DNA of 64,000 nucleotides, taken from positions 62,001 to 126,000 of the forward strand of contig NZ_WOFU01000001.1 in NCBI RefSeq assembly GCF_016879755.1, written 5' to 3'. Positions 7,883 to 20,442 of the stretch are shown piece after piece (within the stretch, counting starts at the first letter, position 1; each line of letters begins with the position of its first letter). A program made the translations under genes and the position numbers. A model generated the notes under the pieces. That model had not been told where the DNA came from. It worked only from the letters and a program-made list of their open reading frames with translations, and ran no database searches. This stretch comes from Bacillus sp. B15-48. Its GTDB lineage: Bacteria > Bacillota > Bacilli > Bacillales > Cytobacillaceae.

Positions 7883-9262
7883 TTATTGACCATATACTTC
7901 CAAAAGTTTATCTTTTAGAAGGTCACGTAATAATTCTGGAAGAAAATACACTTTCTTCTCCGCTCGATTAATCGCCGGAAAGAAGCGCCCGAAGGTGAAC
8001 ATATCTGGAAGAGCTACTCTATATGTTTTTTTCGGTTCCAACGGTTCATTTTTTATTTTAATCATTACCGAATTTGGTTTGTCACTGTTGATTTCAATTT
8101 CGTCATAAATAAAATTACCTAAAACCGTTCCTCTAAATCCCAATCCTTTAACTTGTAGATGTGGCCATTTCTCGTCTCTTGTTTGTAAGAGCACTTCCTT
8201 TAATTCCGAGCCTGTTAATTCGACTGTACACGGATTAATTGGATGGGGACAGATCGATAAAAGGTCAAATTCTGTGACCTTTCCTTTCTTTAAACTATCT
8301 AATAATAACCCGGCATTGATGAATGCACAATCTGCATCACACCATTCTTTTAATGTCTTACATAGAAGGTTTGCCAAAGGTGAATCTGCGAAATGTTCTG
8401 CGGGTAGCGGTTGGGGCAAGTAGGCAACTTTTTTTTCAAGTATTTTTTTTCCTTTAGTATAAAGGGATTTAATTTGTTCCTCTTCGTTTGTGGCCGGCTC
8501 CGATTTAAGCATATTATAAAGTTGGGCTTTCTTCGAAATAACCTTTCGTGAAGTTGGGTCAATTTCCAGAACGGCATGACCCGTATATCCCCCGAACTTT
8601 CCGGCTGCGCCAAGCAATGTATTCCTGACCAATTTCCCTTCATGTAAAATATGATGAGTATGCGCGCCAAGGATCAAATCAATTTGCGGATACATTTCCG
8701 CCATTCTCTCATCCTCGTGAATTCCTAAGTGAGAAAGCAGAATAATGACATCTGCGTTTCCTTTTAATTCGTCCAGGCATAACTGTAATTCTTCTAGCGG
8801 GTCGTTTACCTTCCAACCGAGTAAACGATAAAAATGAGAAAAGTTCACTGTTAAACCAATCACCCCGACCCTTGTCCCTTTCTTCGTTGTATACAGTTTA
8901 AATGGCTTAACCCATTCAGGCCTCGTTCCATCTTTTTTATAAAAATTCGCTGCTAGGACTTCGAATTTTCTTTGGTTGTACATCGAATCCAAATCTTCAT
9001 AAGCTAACGTTATGCCCTCGTTGTTACCAAAGGTTACCGCATCATAACCGGCATCATTTAAGAGCTGACAATTTCCTTTTCCTCTTGTTCCATCAGAAAA
9101 AGGGTGCCAGCGATCCATATGATCACCGATATCAAACAGCAAATACTCATCGCCTTCCTGTTCATGCCAGTTTCGACGTTCGGTTACTAGTTGATGTATT
9201 CTTGGCCAATGCTCAAAATGGCTGTGCAAATCATTTGTATGATAAATATGTAAAACTTCCAA
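7883..9262 (-). CDS. yunD: 5'-nucleotidase-family metallophosphoesterase YunD
   Basis: A protein of about 459 residues. The N-terminal calcineurin-like metallophosphoesterase domain shows the metal motifs HTNDLHSHF, FDIGDHMDRW, FGNNE, LLSHLG and GAHTHH. The C-terminal part from about residue 290 is the 5'-nucleotidase C domain. Substrates are probably nucleotides or a similar phosphoester. Unlike UshA it has no signal peptide, so it is probably cytoplasmic. I prefer the TTG start (MEVLHIYH) because AAAAGGAA lies eight bases before it; an ATG three codons earlier abuts that site. Confidence 0.85.
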   Translation of the reverse strand: MEVLHIYHTNDLHSHFEHWPRIHQLVTERRNWHEQEGDEYLLFDIGDHMDRWHPFSDGTRGKGNCQLLNDAGYDAVTFGNNEGITLAYEDLDSMYNQRKFEVLAANFYKKDGTRPEWVKPFKLYTTKKGTRVGVIGLTVNFSHFYRLLGWKVNDPLEELQLCLDELKGNADVIILLSHLGIHEDERMAEMYPQIDLILGAHTHHILHEGKLVRNTLLGAAGKFGGYTGHAVLEIDPTSRKVISKKAQLYNMLKSEPATNEEEQIKSLYTKGKKILEKKVAYLPQPLPAEHFADSPLANLLCKTLKEWCDADCAFINAGLLLDSLKKGKVTEFDLLSICPHPINPCTVELTGSELKEVLLQTRDEKWPHLQVKGLGFRGTVLGNFIYDEIEINSDKPNSVMIKIKNEPLEPKKTYRVALPDMFTFGRFFPAINRAEKKVYFLPELLRDLLKDKLLEVYGQ

Positions 9263-9393
9263 ACAACTCATTCCTTTTAAAAATGCTCTATTTAAGAGCA
9301 TATTTTTAGATTAGAAAAAAATCGCAGTAACTAAGTAAGGTATAGGTATATAATAGCATATCGTTTTCAAAAAGTTATGAAGTGGAACCGTTA

Positions 9394-9429
9394 GAAAAAG
9401 CCGCTTACCGATTCAGTAAGCGACTTTTC
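9394..9429 (-). terminator. Terminator of the suf operon
   Basis: AAAAGTCGCTTAC pairs with GTAAGCGGCTTTT (one wobble), followed by T-rich sequence on the minus strand just after the sufB stop. Confidence 0.85.
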
Positions 9430-9444
9430 AACCAATCCTATAAT

Positions 9445-10842
9445 TTATCCGATTGAACCTTCCATCTCGAACTTGATTAGACGGTTCATTTCTACTGCAT
9501 ATTCCATTGGTAACTCTTTTGTGAACGGCTCAATAAAGCCCATTACAATCATTTCGGTTGCTTCTTCTTCAGAAACACCGCGACTCATCAAATAGAACAA
9601 TTGCTCTTCAGAAACTTTAGAAACTTTCGCTTCATGTTCAAGCGAGATGTTGTCATTCAGAATTTCATTATAAGGAATCGTATCTGAAGTTGATTTATTA
9701 TCCATAATTAATGTATCACACTCAATGTTCGAACGAGCACCATCGGCTTTACGTCCAAAGTGAACGATTCCACGATAAGTCACTTTTCCGCCCTGTTTTG
9801 AGATCGATTTGGAAACGATTGTGGAAGAAGTATTAGGAGCTAAATGAATCATTTTCGCACCTGCATCCTGATGCTGTCCTTTCCCAGCAATCGCGATCGA
9901 AAGCGTTAGTCCTCTTGCTCCAGCACCTTTTAAAATAACGGCTGGGTATTTCATTGTTAGTTTCGATCCGATGTTTCCATCAATCCATTCCATTGTCGCA
10001 TTTTCTTCACAGACCGCACGCTTTGTAACTAAGTTGAATACATTGTTTGCCCAGTTTTGAATTGTTGTATAACGGCAATATGCATCTTTTTTAATGATGA
10101 TTTCAACGACAGCACTATGAAGTGAATTTGTCGTGTAAACAGGCGCTGTACAGCCTTCTACATAATGGACATGTGCCCCTTCATCAACAATGATTAACGT
10201 ACGTTCAAATTGTCCCATGTTCTCTGAGTTAATACGGAAATAAGCTTGCAATGGGGTATCTACTTTCACACCTTTTGGAACATAAATAAAGGAACCGCCA
10301 GACCAAACAGCTGAGTTTAACGCGGAAAACTTATTATCCGTTGGCGGAATAACTTTAGCCCAATGCTCACGGAAAATATCTTCATTTTCCTTTAACGCTG
10401 AATCGGTATCCTTAAAGACAATACCTATATCTTCAAGCTCTTCTTTCATATTGTGATAAACAACTTCCGACTCGTACTGTGCCGAAACACCAGCAAGGTA
10501 TTTCTGCTCAGCTTCTGGAATCCCAAGTTTATCGAAAGTACGCTTAATTTCTTCCGGCACTTCGTCCCAAGATTTTTCCGATTTCTCTGAAGGCTTAACA
10601 TAATACGTAATTTCATCAAAGTTTAATGATTTTAAGTCTCCGCCCCATTGTGGCATCGGCATATTATAGAAGTGCTCAAGTGATTTTAGACGGAAATCTA
10701 ACATCCACTGAGGTTCTTCCTTCATTTTGGAAATCTCTTCAACGATTTCACGAGTTAAACCACGTTTTGACCGGAAGATGGACACGTCTTTATCAGCAAA
10801 GCCATATTTATAATCACCGATCTCTGGCATTTTTTTAGCCAT
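9445..10842 (-). CDS. sufB: Fe-S cluster assembly scaffold SufB
   Basis: A 465-residue SufB, with the usual N-terminal extension and a long beta-helix core ([19 protein letters not shown], then [22 protein letters not shown] near the C-terminus). With SufC and SufD it forms the scaffold complex on which clusters are built. It is the last gene of sufC-sufD-sufS-sufU-sufB, the order found in Bacillus. The ATG follows a GGAGG-like site. A terminator lies directly downstream. Confidence 0.97.
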   Translation of the reverse strand: MAKKMPEIGDYKYGFADKDVSIFRSKRGLTREIVEEISKMKEEPQWMLDFRLKSLEHFYNMPMPQWGGDLKSLNFDEITYYVKPSEKSEKSWDEVPEEIKRTFDKLGIPEAEQKYLAGVSAQYESEVVYHNMKEELEDIGIVFKDTDSALKENEDIFREHWAKVIPPTDNKFSALNSAVWSGGSFIYVPKGVKVDTPLQAYFRINSENMGQFERTLIIVDEGAHVHYVEGCTAPVYTTNSLHSAVVEIIIKKDAYCRYTTIQNWANNVFNLVTKRAVCEENATMEWIDGNIGSKLTMKYPAVILKGAGARGLTLSIAIAGKGQHQDAGAKMIHLAPNTSSTIVSKSISKQGGKVTYRGIVHFGRKADGARSNIECDTLIMDNKSTSDTIPYNEILNDNISLEHEAKVSKVSEEQLFYLMSRGVSEEEATEMIVMGFIEPFTKELPMEYAVEMNRLIKFEMEGSIG

Positions 10843-10921
10843 CGTCGAATTCCTCCATTTCAGAGGAGTAGAAAGCGAACATTCTACCCCTAGTATTTAA
10901 TCATATTTAACGTTACGAGCA

Positions 10922-13894
<2,973 letters not shown>

Positions 13895-13913
13895 ATTGAT
13901 CCTCCCCTAATGC

Positions 13914-14699
13914 TTACGCTTCTTGCCCAACAGTTTCGTCTTCAATCCCAAGTTCTTGTTTAATCCAGTCATAACCTTCCGCTTCTAACCGTTGTGCAAG
14001 CTCTGGTCCACCAGATTTTACAATGCGTCCTTGCATCATCACATGAACATGATCAGGTGTGATGTAGTTTAACAAACGCTGGTAATGTGTAATGATGAGG
14101 CAGCCGAAATCGTTGCCACGCATTTCGTTAATTCCATTTGAAACCACTTTTAATGCATCAATATCAAGACCAGAATCAATTTCATCGAGAATGGCAATTT
14201 TCGGTTCAATCATCATCATTTGTAAAATTTCATTGCGTTTCTTTTCCCCACCGGAAAAGCCTTCATTCAAGTAGCGTTGTGCCATATTAGGATCCATTTC
14301 AAGGTATTCCATTTTTTGGTCCATTGAACGGATGAATTTCATTAGTGAAATTTCTTGCCCCTCTTCACGGCGGCTGTTAATCGCTGAACGCAAGAAATCA
14401 GCATTCGTCACACCACTGATTTCACTCGGATATTGCATCGCTAGGAATAGACCTGCACGTGCTCTTTCATCCACTTCCATTTCTAAAACGTTCTCACCAT
14501 CTAATGAAACACTTCCACTAGTGACTTCGTATTTCGGATGTCCCATGATTGCAGAAGATAAAGTTGATTTACCTGTCCCGTTCGGACCCATGATGGCATG
14601 AATTTCGCCACCTTTTATTTCAAGGTTTACCCCTTTTAATATTTCTTTGCCTTCAATCTCAACATGAAGATCCTTAATTGATAATACAGACCCACTCAT
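13914..14699 (-). CDS. sufC: Fe-S assembly ATPase SufC
   Basis: A 261-residue soluble ABC-type ATPase: Walker A GPNGTGKST, signature GFSGGEKKR and Walker B IAILDEIDSGLD, the last with the SufC-specific EIDSGLD. It powers shape changes in the SufBCD complex. The ATG (MSGSV) is preferred because GGAGGTAACG lies just upstream; a longer frame of five more codons runs through that site. It is the first gene of the suf operon. Confidence 0.97.
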   Translation of the reverse strand: MSGSVLSIKDLHVEIEGKEILKGVNLEIKGGEIHAIMGPNGTGKSTLSSAIMGHPKYEVTSGSVSLDGENVLEMEVDERARAGLFLAMQYPSEISGVTNADFLRSAINSRREEGQEISLMKFIRSMDQKMEYLEMDPNMAQRYLNEGFSGGEKKRNEILQMMMIEPKIAILDEIDSGLDIDALKVVSNGINEMRGNDFGCLIITHYQRLLNYITPDHVHVMMQGRIVKSGGPELAQRLEAEGYDWIKQELGIEDETVGQEA

Positions 14700-14757
14700 A
14701 ATCGTTACCTCCATTAGTAAAAAAAGATATTATCTTGTTTTAATTGAATATTTTTTT

Positions 14758-14853
14758 ATTCTCATTCTATTCTCATTACAATCTTATAACAAATTAAAAC
14801 TGTACGCAACTGTTTAACAACGGATCTTATTTTAGTAATTGTAATTCTCATAA
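14758..14853. promoter_or_regulatory. Possible Fur/PerR-type operators upstream of sufC
   Basis: Two sites lie 60-155 bp before sufC. One, at 14758-14782, has two direct ATTCTCATT repeats (on the minus strand AATGAGAAT twice). The other, at 14839-14853, reads TTATGAGAATTACAA on the minus strand, about 11 of 15 matches to the PerR/Fur-like 7-1-7 box. This is an eye match in an AT-rich region, so it is only a candidate for iron or oxidative-stress control of suf. Confidence 0.3.
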
Positions 14854-14994
14854 CATATTTTTAACCAATGATTGGTATTTCATGTATGTTTTTACAATAA
14901 AAATTCGCTAATTGCCAAGCTCTCAAGCGCAAAACCAGGTGTATAGTTGCACTGTTGCGGCAAAAACTTTGAGAATCTATATGCCCAATAGAGA

Positions 14995-15024
14995 AAACCA
15001 GTGCTCAAATAAACACTGGTCTTC
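14995..15024 (-). terminator. Terminator downstream of decayed ORF
   Basis: ACCAGTG/CACTGGT with a nine-base loop is followed on the minus strand by TTTTCTC. It sits right after the 15047-15217 frame and supports that this was once a transcribed gene. Confidence 0.55.
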
Positions 15025-15046
15025 ACTCATACATTCTATCGAAAAC

Positions 15047-15217
15047 TCAGGTATAAATTCTTCTGTCTAAGTCAGCGACGATCCTTTGACTTTGCAAATA
15101 GTCCAACTCACGCTTTTTTTCTACTTTCATCCTAAGAAGATGCTTTCTGCAATATACCTCATAACCAATTCCATGAGCACTGTGCATTGCTTTCTCCATT
15201 CCAGACGTGTAATTCAT
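15047..15217 (-). pseudogene. Decayed or orphan ORF, function unknown
   Basis: A 56-codon frame beginning MNYTSGMEKAMHSAHGIGYE and ending in a charged helix (RMKVEKKRELDYLQSQ). The same frame is open for a further 19 codons upstream of this ATG to a TAA. Beyond that, in another frame, is a zinc-ribbon-like KCGNCKHH stretch near 15380, cut by stops. The composition looks coding and a terminator follows, so I read this as the tail of a broken gene or a small orphan. I do not recognise the family. The remaining sequence from 14860 to 15475 shows no intact gene. Confidence 0.4.
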
Positions 15218-15475
15218 TTGAAGCGTACTAATAATAAACCATCCCTTTTGTTTTTCGCATAGAATGCGATTGATTTAAGAATTTAATCATACCATTCCTT
15301 CACGCTGTTTTTCAAAGTCAATAATCACGGCCATTTTTGATTGTCATGCGCTATAAAGCGTTCTCCAATCCACTAGCACGATGATGCTTACAATTCCCGC
15401 ATTTTATTAACGAATCGAACCGGAAGCACCTAATCAAGAGATGACAGAATAAGGCGAATGACAAAAAATTGAATG

Positions 15476-15800
15476 TTGATAAATAGGATGAGTTTAATTA
15501 TTACTAGTACCGTGATTATAAGGCTGATTTTTTGCTAGTACTTGGATTAAACCGATTTTAGACCGTCTTTTATTGCTAGTACTGGGATTATATCAGCCTT
15601 CTGACCTCATTTTATTGCTAGTACTCGGATTAACCCCTCATTTTACAACGTTTTATTACGAGTACTTGCAATATATCTACAAAATTTAGTGGTTTTAATA
15701 CGAGTACTTGGATTAAAAACCGCGTTACCAGCATTATCGCTCAAAAAACCTAAAAATCTCTTCGTCCAATTAATGCTTTATTTCGAGTAGTGGGCATATA
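15476..15800 (+). repeat. Family 1 structured repeat, copy A
   Basis: Six units related to TTGCTAGTACTTGGATTA start at 15503, 15534, 15575, 15617, 15658 and 15700 (the last two as ACGAGTACT variants). The spacing is 31/41/42/41/42; the first interval has lost ten bases compared with the other copies. It is followed by the shared tail GTTACCAGCATTATCGCTCA. It lies between the decayed ORF and the metQ terminator, with no coding frame of its own. Confidence 0.9.
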
Positions 15801-15850
15801 TTAATCATTCCTCAAGTCCGAAGCCAAAGCCTTCTGATTTCTTTTAGCCA

Positions 15851-15880
15851 AAAGAAAACAGGCAGCAAAAAGCTGCCTGT
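15851..15880 (-). terminator. Terminator of metNIQ
   Basis: ACAGGCAGC/GCTGCCTGT with a short A/T loop, followed by TTTTCTTTT on the minus strand, 18 bp after the metQ stop. Confidence 0.88.
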
Positions 15881-15897
15881 CCTATTTCGATGAACTG

Positions 15898-16746
15898 TTA
15901 GTCTACAAACAGCACTGCACCTTGATATTTCTCTTCAATGAATTTTTTAATTTCATCTGATTTTAATACTTCGATTAGCGTCTGAATCTCTTCTCTTTCC
16001 TGGTCTTCAGAGCGGACAACAACTAAGTTAGCTGGAACAACATCGCTGCCTTCAAAAGCAATGCCATCCTCTTCAATGTTTAATCCACCTTCAAGTGCAT
16101 AGTTTGTATTGATTGCCACAGCATCGCCTTCCCCACTTTCAAAAGCAGATGCCAATAATTTCGCCTCAATTAAAGTTGAGAAATCTAAGTTTTTCGGATT
16201 ATCAACAATATCTTCCACACGAGCATTTGGTCCAACATCTTCTTTTAACGTGATCAAACCTTCACGTTCAAAAATCGGTAAAATCCGGCCATGGTCACTT
16301 AATGAATCACTCATAATGATCTTCGCGCCATCAGGAAGATCTTGTAAGCTATCATATTCTTTTGAGTAAATCCCAATCGGTTCTTGGTGAATTTCGGCTA
16401 CACTTACAAAGTTAAAGCTGTCATTTTCTTCCATTTGCAATGCGAGATAACCTGGTGTTTGGAAGTAGTTCGCATCAATATCGCCATCCCTTAAAGCAAT
16501 ATTTGGCAATACATAATCTTGAAATGTTTCGACTTTCAAATCAATTCCTTTTTCAGCCATTAACGGAATCGCTTCTTCAAGAACTTCTGCGTGTGGTACT
16601 GCTGAAGCACCAACAACTAAAGTTATGTTTCCTTCTTCTTCTCCACCTGTTGCAGCACCTTCATTTCCATCATTTGTTCCATTGCCACCACAAGCAGCAA
16701 GCACCAAAACAAGTGCGATAATCATAAAACTAAATAATTTCTTCAT
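15898..16746 (-). CDS. metQ: Methionine ABC transporter substrate-binding lipoprotein MetQ
   Basis: A 282-residue NlpA-family binding protein. It has a lipoprotein signal with lipobox LVLAACGG (Cys near residue 19), then an acidic Gly-rich linker and a two-lobed domain. The family stretches NYFQTPGYLALQ and IMSDSLSDHGR are visible. It captures methionine outside the membrane and delivers it to MetI. The ATG has GGAGGAAG upstream. It is the last gene of a SAM-riboswitch-controlled operon. Confidence 0.93.
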   Translation of the reverse strand: MKKLFSFMIIALVLVLAACGGNGTNDGNEGAATGGEEEGNITLVVGASAVPHAEVLEEAIPLMAEKGIDLKVETFQDYVLPNIALRDGDIDANYFQTPGYLALQMEENDSFNFVSVAEIHQEPIGIYSKEYDSLQDLPDGAKIIMSDSLSDHGRILPIFEREGLITLKEDVGPNARVEDIVDNPKNLDFSTLIEAKLLASAFESGEGDAVAINTNYALEGGLNIEEDGIAFEGSDVVPANLVVVRSEDQEREEIQTLIEVLKSDEIKKFIEEKYQGAVLFVD

Positions 16747-16757
16747 CCTTCTTCCTC

Positions 16758-17423
16758 CTACCTTTTGTCAGTCTTTTTAGTAAAGTAATCTCCAATTAAT
16801 TGGATGATAAACACAAGAATTAAAATCGCAATTGTTGCGACTAAAGTGATCAGTGAGTTAGAGCGCTGGAAACCTTCTAGATACGCAAAATGCCCCAACC
16901 CTCCGGCCCCAATAACACCGGCCATCGCTGTAAAGCTGACGAGCGATATAGCCGTAACAGTCAAACCTGAAATAATCGCTGGTAAAGACTCAGGTATCAA
17001 TACTTTAAAGATAATCTGAAAATGATTGGCCCCCATCGATTGCGCAGCCTCAATGACCCCTTTATCTATTTCCCTTAAGGCGATCTCAACCATCCTCGCG
17101 TAAAAAGGAGCTGCTCCAATGATTAACGCCGGTAGTGCCGCATTCGGACCTAACATCGTATTCATGATTGCCCTCGTAAATGGAATAAGTAAAACAATCA
17201 AAATAATAAAAGGAATCGACCGGAACACATTCACGACTGTTGCGATGACAAAGTTAATCGCTTTATTTTCCCATAAATTCCCTTTATTCGTCAGGAATAA
17301 TAGTAAACCTAGAATGATGCCTAAAATAAAAGTGGCAATGACCGAAATGGAGGTCATATAAATCGTTTCTTCGGTAGCCTGCAACAATCTTTCCCATTTA
17401 ATCTTTTCGAGAAATTCAGCCAT
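16758..17423 (-). CDS. metI: Methionine ABC transporter permease MetI (MetP)
   Basis: A protein of about 221 residues with five or so membrane helices. The permease EAA loop appears as EAAQSMGANHFQIIFKVLIPES, with GAGGLG shortly after. The ATG (MAEFLEK) follows GGAGGTG by seven bases, two codons inside the longest frame. It overlaps the end of metN, so the ATPase and permease are translationally linked. Confidence 0.93.
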   Translation of the reverse strand: MAEFLEKIKWERLLQATEETIYMTSISVIATFILGIILGLLLFLTNKGNLWENKAINFVIATVVNVFRSIPFIILIVLLIPFTRAIMNTMLGPNAALPALIIGAAPFYARMVEIALREIDKGVIEAAQSMGANHFQIIFKVLIPESLPAIISGLTVTAISLVSFTAMAGVIGAGGLGHFAYLEGFQRSNSLITLVATIAILILVFIIQLIGDYFTKKTDKR

Positions 17424-18441
17424 TGTCAATCACCTCCACGCCAACATCCTGTGAAGAGATATAGGCAATCGCCTCTTCAATAACTTTCTCATCTCCGTCT
17501 AGGTGTATAAATAGCGTCCCATAAGAGCCATTTTGAGTTTGAGATATTTTCCCTTGCAAAATATTGACTGTTAGTGGGTACTGACGAATTAAATTCGTGA
17601 TGAGCGGCTGTTCCGCTCCATCTCCGACAAATGTTAATTGAATGACCTTTCCAGACGGAAATTGATTGAGCAAATGTTCAATCGTTTCTCTCGTCTCTTC
17701 TGGTTCTGTTACTTGCTGAACAAACCGCTTCGTAATTGGTTGTTGTGGTTTTTTGAATACTTGTAAAACAGGCCCGGTTTCAACAACTCGCCCCTCCTCC
17801 ATGACAGCGACCTGATGACAAATTTTTCTGATCACATGCATCTCATGGGTAATTAACACAATTGTCAGTCCAAGACGTTTGTTAATATCTACCAACAACT
17901 CTAAAATCGAATCGGTTGTTTGCGGATCAAGAGCAGAAGTTGCTTCATCGCAAAGAAGAACTTTTGGATTATTCGCAAGTGCTCTAGCAATCCCAACCCG
18001 TTGCTTTTGACCACCACTTAATTCAGAAGGATAGGCGTTTTCCCGCCCTTCGAGACCGACTAATTGGATTAGTTCTTTCACACGTTTTTCACGTTCTTGC
18101 TTTGGAATTTTCGCAATTTCAAGTGGGAATGCAATATTATCAACCACTGTTCTCGACCAAAGCAGATTAAAATGTTGAAAGATCATCGAAATTTCTTGAC
18201 GTGCTTTCCGGAGCTCTGCTCCTTTTACTTTTGAAATCTCTCGCCCTGCAACAGTAATCGAACCGTCTGTAGGTATTTCCAGTCCATTTAACATCCGAAT
18301 TAAGGTACTTTTCCCGGCACCACTATAGCCAATGACACCGAATATTTCCCCTTCTTGTATCTCTAGGTTCACATTGTCGACTGCCTTAACAGCTCCACGC
18401 TTAGAGGTATACGTTTTAACTATGTTTTTTATCGAGATCAA
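17416..18441 (-). CDS. metN: Methionine ABC transporter ATPase MetN
   Basis: A 341-residue ABC ATPase: Walker A GYSGAGKST, signature LSGGQKQR, Walker B LLCDEATSALD. The C-terminal region from about residue 265 is the NIL domain, which binds methionine and inhibits the transporter. The start is TTG, with GAGGGTG eight bases before it. It is the first gene after the SAM riboswitch and its terminator. Confidence 0.94.
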   Translation of the reverse strand: MISIKNIVKTYTSKRGAVKAVDNVNLEIQEGEIFGVIGYSGAGKSTLIRMLNGLEIPTDGSITVAGREISKVKGAELRKARQEISMIFQHFNLLWSRTVVDNIAFPLEIAKIPKQEREKRVKELIQLVGLEGRENAYPSELSGGQKQRVGIARALANNPKVLLCDEATSALDPQTTDSILELLVDINKRLGLTIVLITHEMHVIRKICHQVAVMEEGRVVETGPVLQVFKKPQQPITKRFVQQVTEPEETRETIEHLLNQFPSGKVIQLTFVGDGAEQPLITNLIRQYPLTVNILQGKISQTQNGSYGTLFIHLDGDEKVIEEAIAYISSQDVGVEVIDNG

Positions 18442-18542
18442 CTAGTTGTCACCCTCTCCATTCAAAAATCAACGTCTCGCTATTGTAAAATAATACCTTT
18501 AACATCTCTTATCGCTAATAAAACGATGCAAATTGCTCTATT

Positions 18543-18580
18543 AGAAAAATAAAAGCCCTCCTGTAGATGAACAGAAAGGC
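18543..18580 (-). terminator. Riboswitch-controlled terminator before metN
   Basis: GCCTTTCTGT pairs with ACAGGAGGGC (two wobble pairs) across a six-base loop, followed by TTTTATTTTTC on the minus strand. It is the expression platform of the SAM-I aptamer. Confidence 0.85.
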
Positions 18581-18600
18581 AAAATTTCAGGAAAACCTTT

Positions 18601-18716
18601 CTCTCATCTTCCAAAACATCTGCTTTGGGTGAATTAGCACCATTTCAATATTCAATTTCTTATTGACGGTTGCCGGGCTTCATAGGGCACTTCCCTCCAC
18701 CTCTCTGGATAAGAGT
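18601..18716 (-). ncRNA. SAM-I (S-box) riboswitch
   Basis: On the minus strand the leader shows the S-box core in order: P1 start CTCTTATC, AGAGAGGTGGAGGGA, GAAGCCCGGCAACC, GGTGCTAATTC, and P1 close GATGAGAG. A terminator lies 20 bases downstream, then metN after about 100 bases. With enough S-adenosylmethionine, transcription of metNIQ should stop. The element does not precede metY, which lies upstream on the same strand. Confidence 0.96.
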
Positions 18717-18828
18717 TATCCAATTATTTAATTTGTTTTATTAACTAAGTAAATATGATTGTGATTTTATCATGGAATAAACTATCGTGCAACAATAATC
18801 TAGTTGGTCTTTCTTTCCAAATTGCCTA

Positions 18829-20139
18829 TTATGCTTTCGCAGGAGCTGGTATGCCTGTTGCCGCAAAAATCGCCTGTTCAAGCTCAACAATTAAGTCTTC
18901 TACATTTTCAATCCCAATTGATAGGCGAATTAAGTCTTCTGAAACACCTGATGCTTTTAATCCCTCAGCATCTAATTGCTGATGAGTTGTACTCGCTGGA
19001 TGTATGATTAAACTTTTAGCATCCCCAACATTAGCAAGATGTGACCATAATTTTATCGAATTGATTAATTTTGCTCCTACTTCACGTCCACCTTCAATTC
19101 CAAACACAACAACAGCACCCGCACCTTTAGGCAAATATTTGTCAGCAAGTTCTTTATCTGGATGCGCTTCATGACCAGGATAAGATACCCAAGAAACTGC
19201 TGGATGTGCTTCAAGATAATCAACAATTTCTTTCGTATTCGCGACATGTTCTTTCATTCGGACATGAAGAGTTTCTAAACCTAACGCAAATTGGAAAGCA
19301 TTTTGCGGACTAATTGCCGGTCCCATATCTCGTAAAAGTTGAACACGTACTTTCGTAATATAAGCTGCTGCACCTAATGCCTCACTATATACTAGATTAT
19401 TGTAACTTGGATCAGGGGTTGTAAATCCAGGGAACTTCCGTGAATTCCAATCAAATTTCCCGCCATCGACAATCACTCCGCCAAGGGCTGTCCCATTTCC
19501 AATCAGCCATTTTGTTGCTGAATGAACAACGATATCAGCTCCATGTTCAATTGGCCGGCATAAATAAGGAGTAGCGAACGTATTATCAATAATTAATGGT
19601 AGCCCCGCTTCATGAGCAATTTCAGCTGTTTTTTCAATATCAAGTACACGCAAACTTGGATTTCCAATCGTTTCCGCAAATATAGCCTTCGTTTTATCGG
19701 TAATCGCTGCTCGGAAATTCTCAGGATCTGTAGGATCAACAAATTTTACGTTTATCCCATATTTCGGAAGGGTCACAGCAAATAAATTGTAAGTCCCACC
19801 ATATAATTGCGAGGAAGAAACGATTTCATCACCAGCATGGGCAACATTTAGGATTGCCATCGTAATTGCGGCCATTCCACTTGAAACAGCAAGCGCACCA
19901 ATCCCGCCTTCAAGCAAATTCACACGTTCTTCAAATACTGTAACAGTTGGATTGTGAATCCGAGTATATATGTATCCAGGTTCTTTTAAGCCGAATAAAT
20001 TGGCTGCATGTTCTGTGTCCTTAAATTGATAAGCATTGTTCATGTAAATTGGCAAAGCCCTCGCTCCTGTTACCGGGTCAGCTTTTAGTCCTCCATGAAC
20101 TCCTAGTGTCTCTAAACGATAGTTTTGTTTTTCTGTCAT
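18829..20139 (-). CDS. metY: O-acetylhomoserine sulfhydrylase family enzyme MetY
   Basis: A 436-residue PLP enzyme of the Cys/Met metabolism family. Its length and the stretches [20 protein letters not shown] and [13 protein letters not shown] (Schiff-base Lys) are those of O-acetylhomoserine (thiol)-lyase. It makes homocysteine or methionine from O-acetylhomoserine and sulfide or methanethiol. It fits the adjacent methionine transporter by pathway, but it lies upstream of the riboswitch and no second S-box is visible before it. There is a GGAGAG site before the ATG. Confidence 0.93.
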   Translation of the reverse strand: MTEKQNYRLETLGVHGGLKADPVTGARALPIYMNNAYQFKDTEHAANLFGLKEPGYIYTRIHNPTVTVFEERVNLLEGGIGALAVSSGMAAITMAILNVAHAGDEIVSSSQLYGGTYNLFAVTLPKYGINVKFVDPTDPENFRAAITDKTKAIFAETIGNPSLRVLDIEKTAEIAHEAGLPLIIDNTFATPYLCRPIEHGADIVVHSATKWLIGNGTALGGVIVDGGKFDWNSRKFPGFTTPDPSYNNLVYSEALGAAAYITKVRVQLLRDMGPAISPQNAFQFALGLETLHVRMKEHVANTKEIVDYLEAHPAVSWVSYPGHEAHPDKELADKYLPKGAGAVVVFGIEGGREVGAKLINSIKLWSHLANVGDAKSLIIHPASTTHQQLDAEGLKASGVSEDLIRLSIGIENVEDLIVELEQAIFAATGIPAPAKA

Positions 20140-20361
20140 CTTTATCTCTCCTTCTTATTCTCTACCACTATTCCTTCGTTAAACTTTGTCGAAAAAAATC
20201 TTTTACCAATACTCTATCATCGTTTTCATCGAAATGCTATTAGAATATTCAAAACCTATGATGTTCTTTTCCATATAGACCCGAGATAAAACAAAGAAAA
20301 TCGCCGATTGGTGTGCCCCTTAGGGCCAAGACAGAGGCGTTGTTGCACATGCGCTATTAGC
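20140..20361. other. Intergenic region upstream of metY, no gene seen
   Basis: About 220 bases without a coding frame. It must hold the metY promoter. I see no S-box or T-box core, only AT-rich sequence and a short GGCCCTAAGGGG-type palindrome near 20315-20330. Confidence 0.5.
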
Positions 20362-20365
20362 AAAA

Positions 20366-20406
20366 AAAAAGACAATTACTGAGCATAAAGGCAGCATTGT
20401 CTTTTT
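20366..20406 (-). terminator. Terminator downstream of yusE
   Basis: AAGACAAT/ATTGTCTT stem with a 19-base loop, followed by nine T on the minus strand, about 40 bases after the yusE stop. Confidence 0.75.
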
Positions 20407-20442
20407 CATTTCCTAGGAAATATGTCGTTTTTCCCCGAAAAA

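Noticed and set aside
15476-15800. CRISPR-like regular spacing in the family 1 repeats
   Set aside because: The intervals between units are the same sequence in all four copies, so they are not unique spacers, and no cas gene is present in the window.
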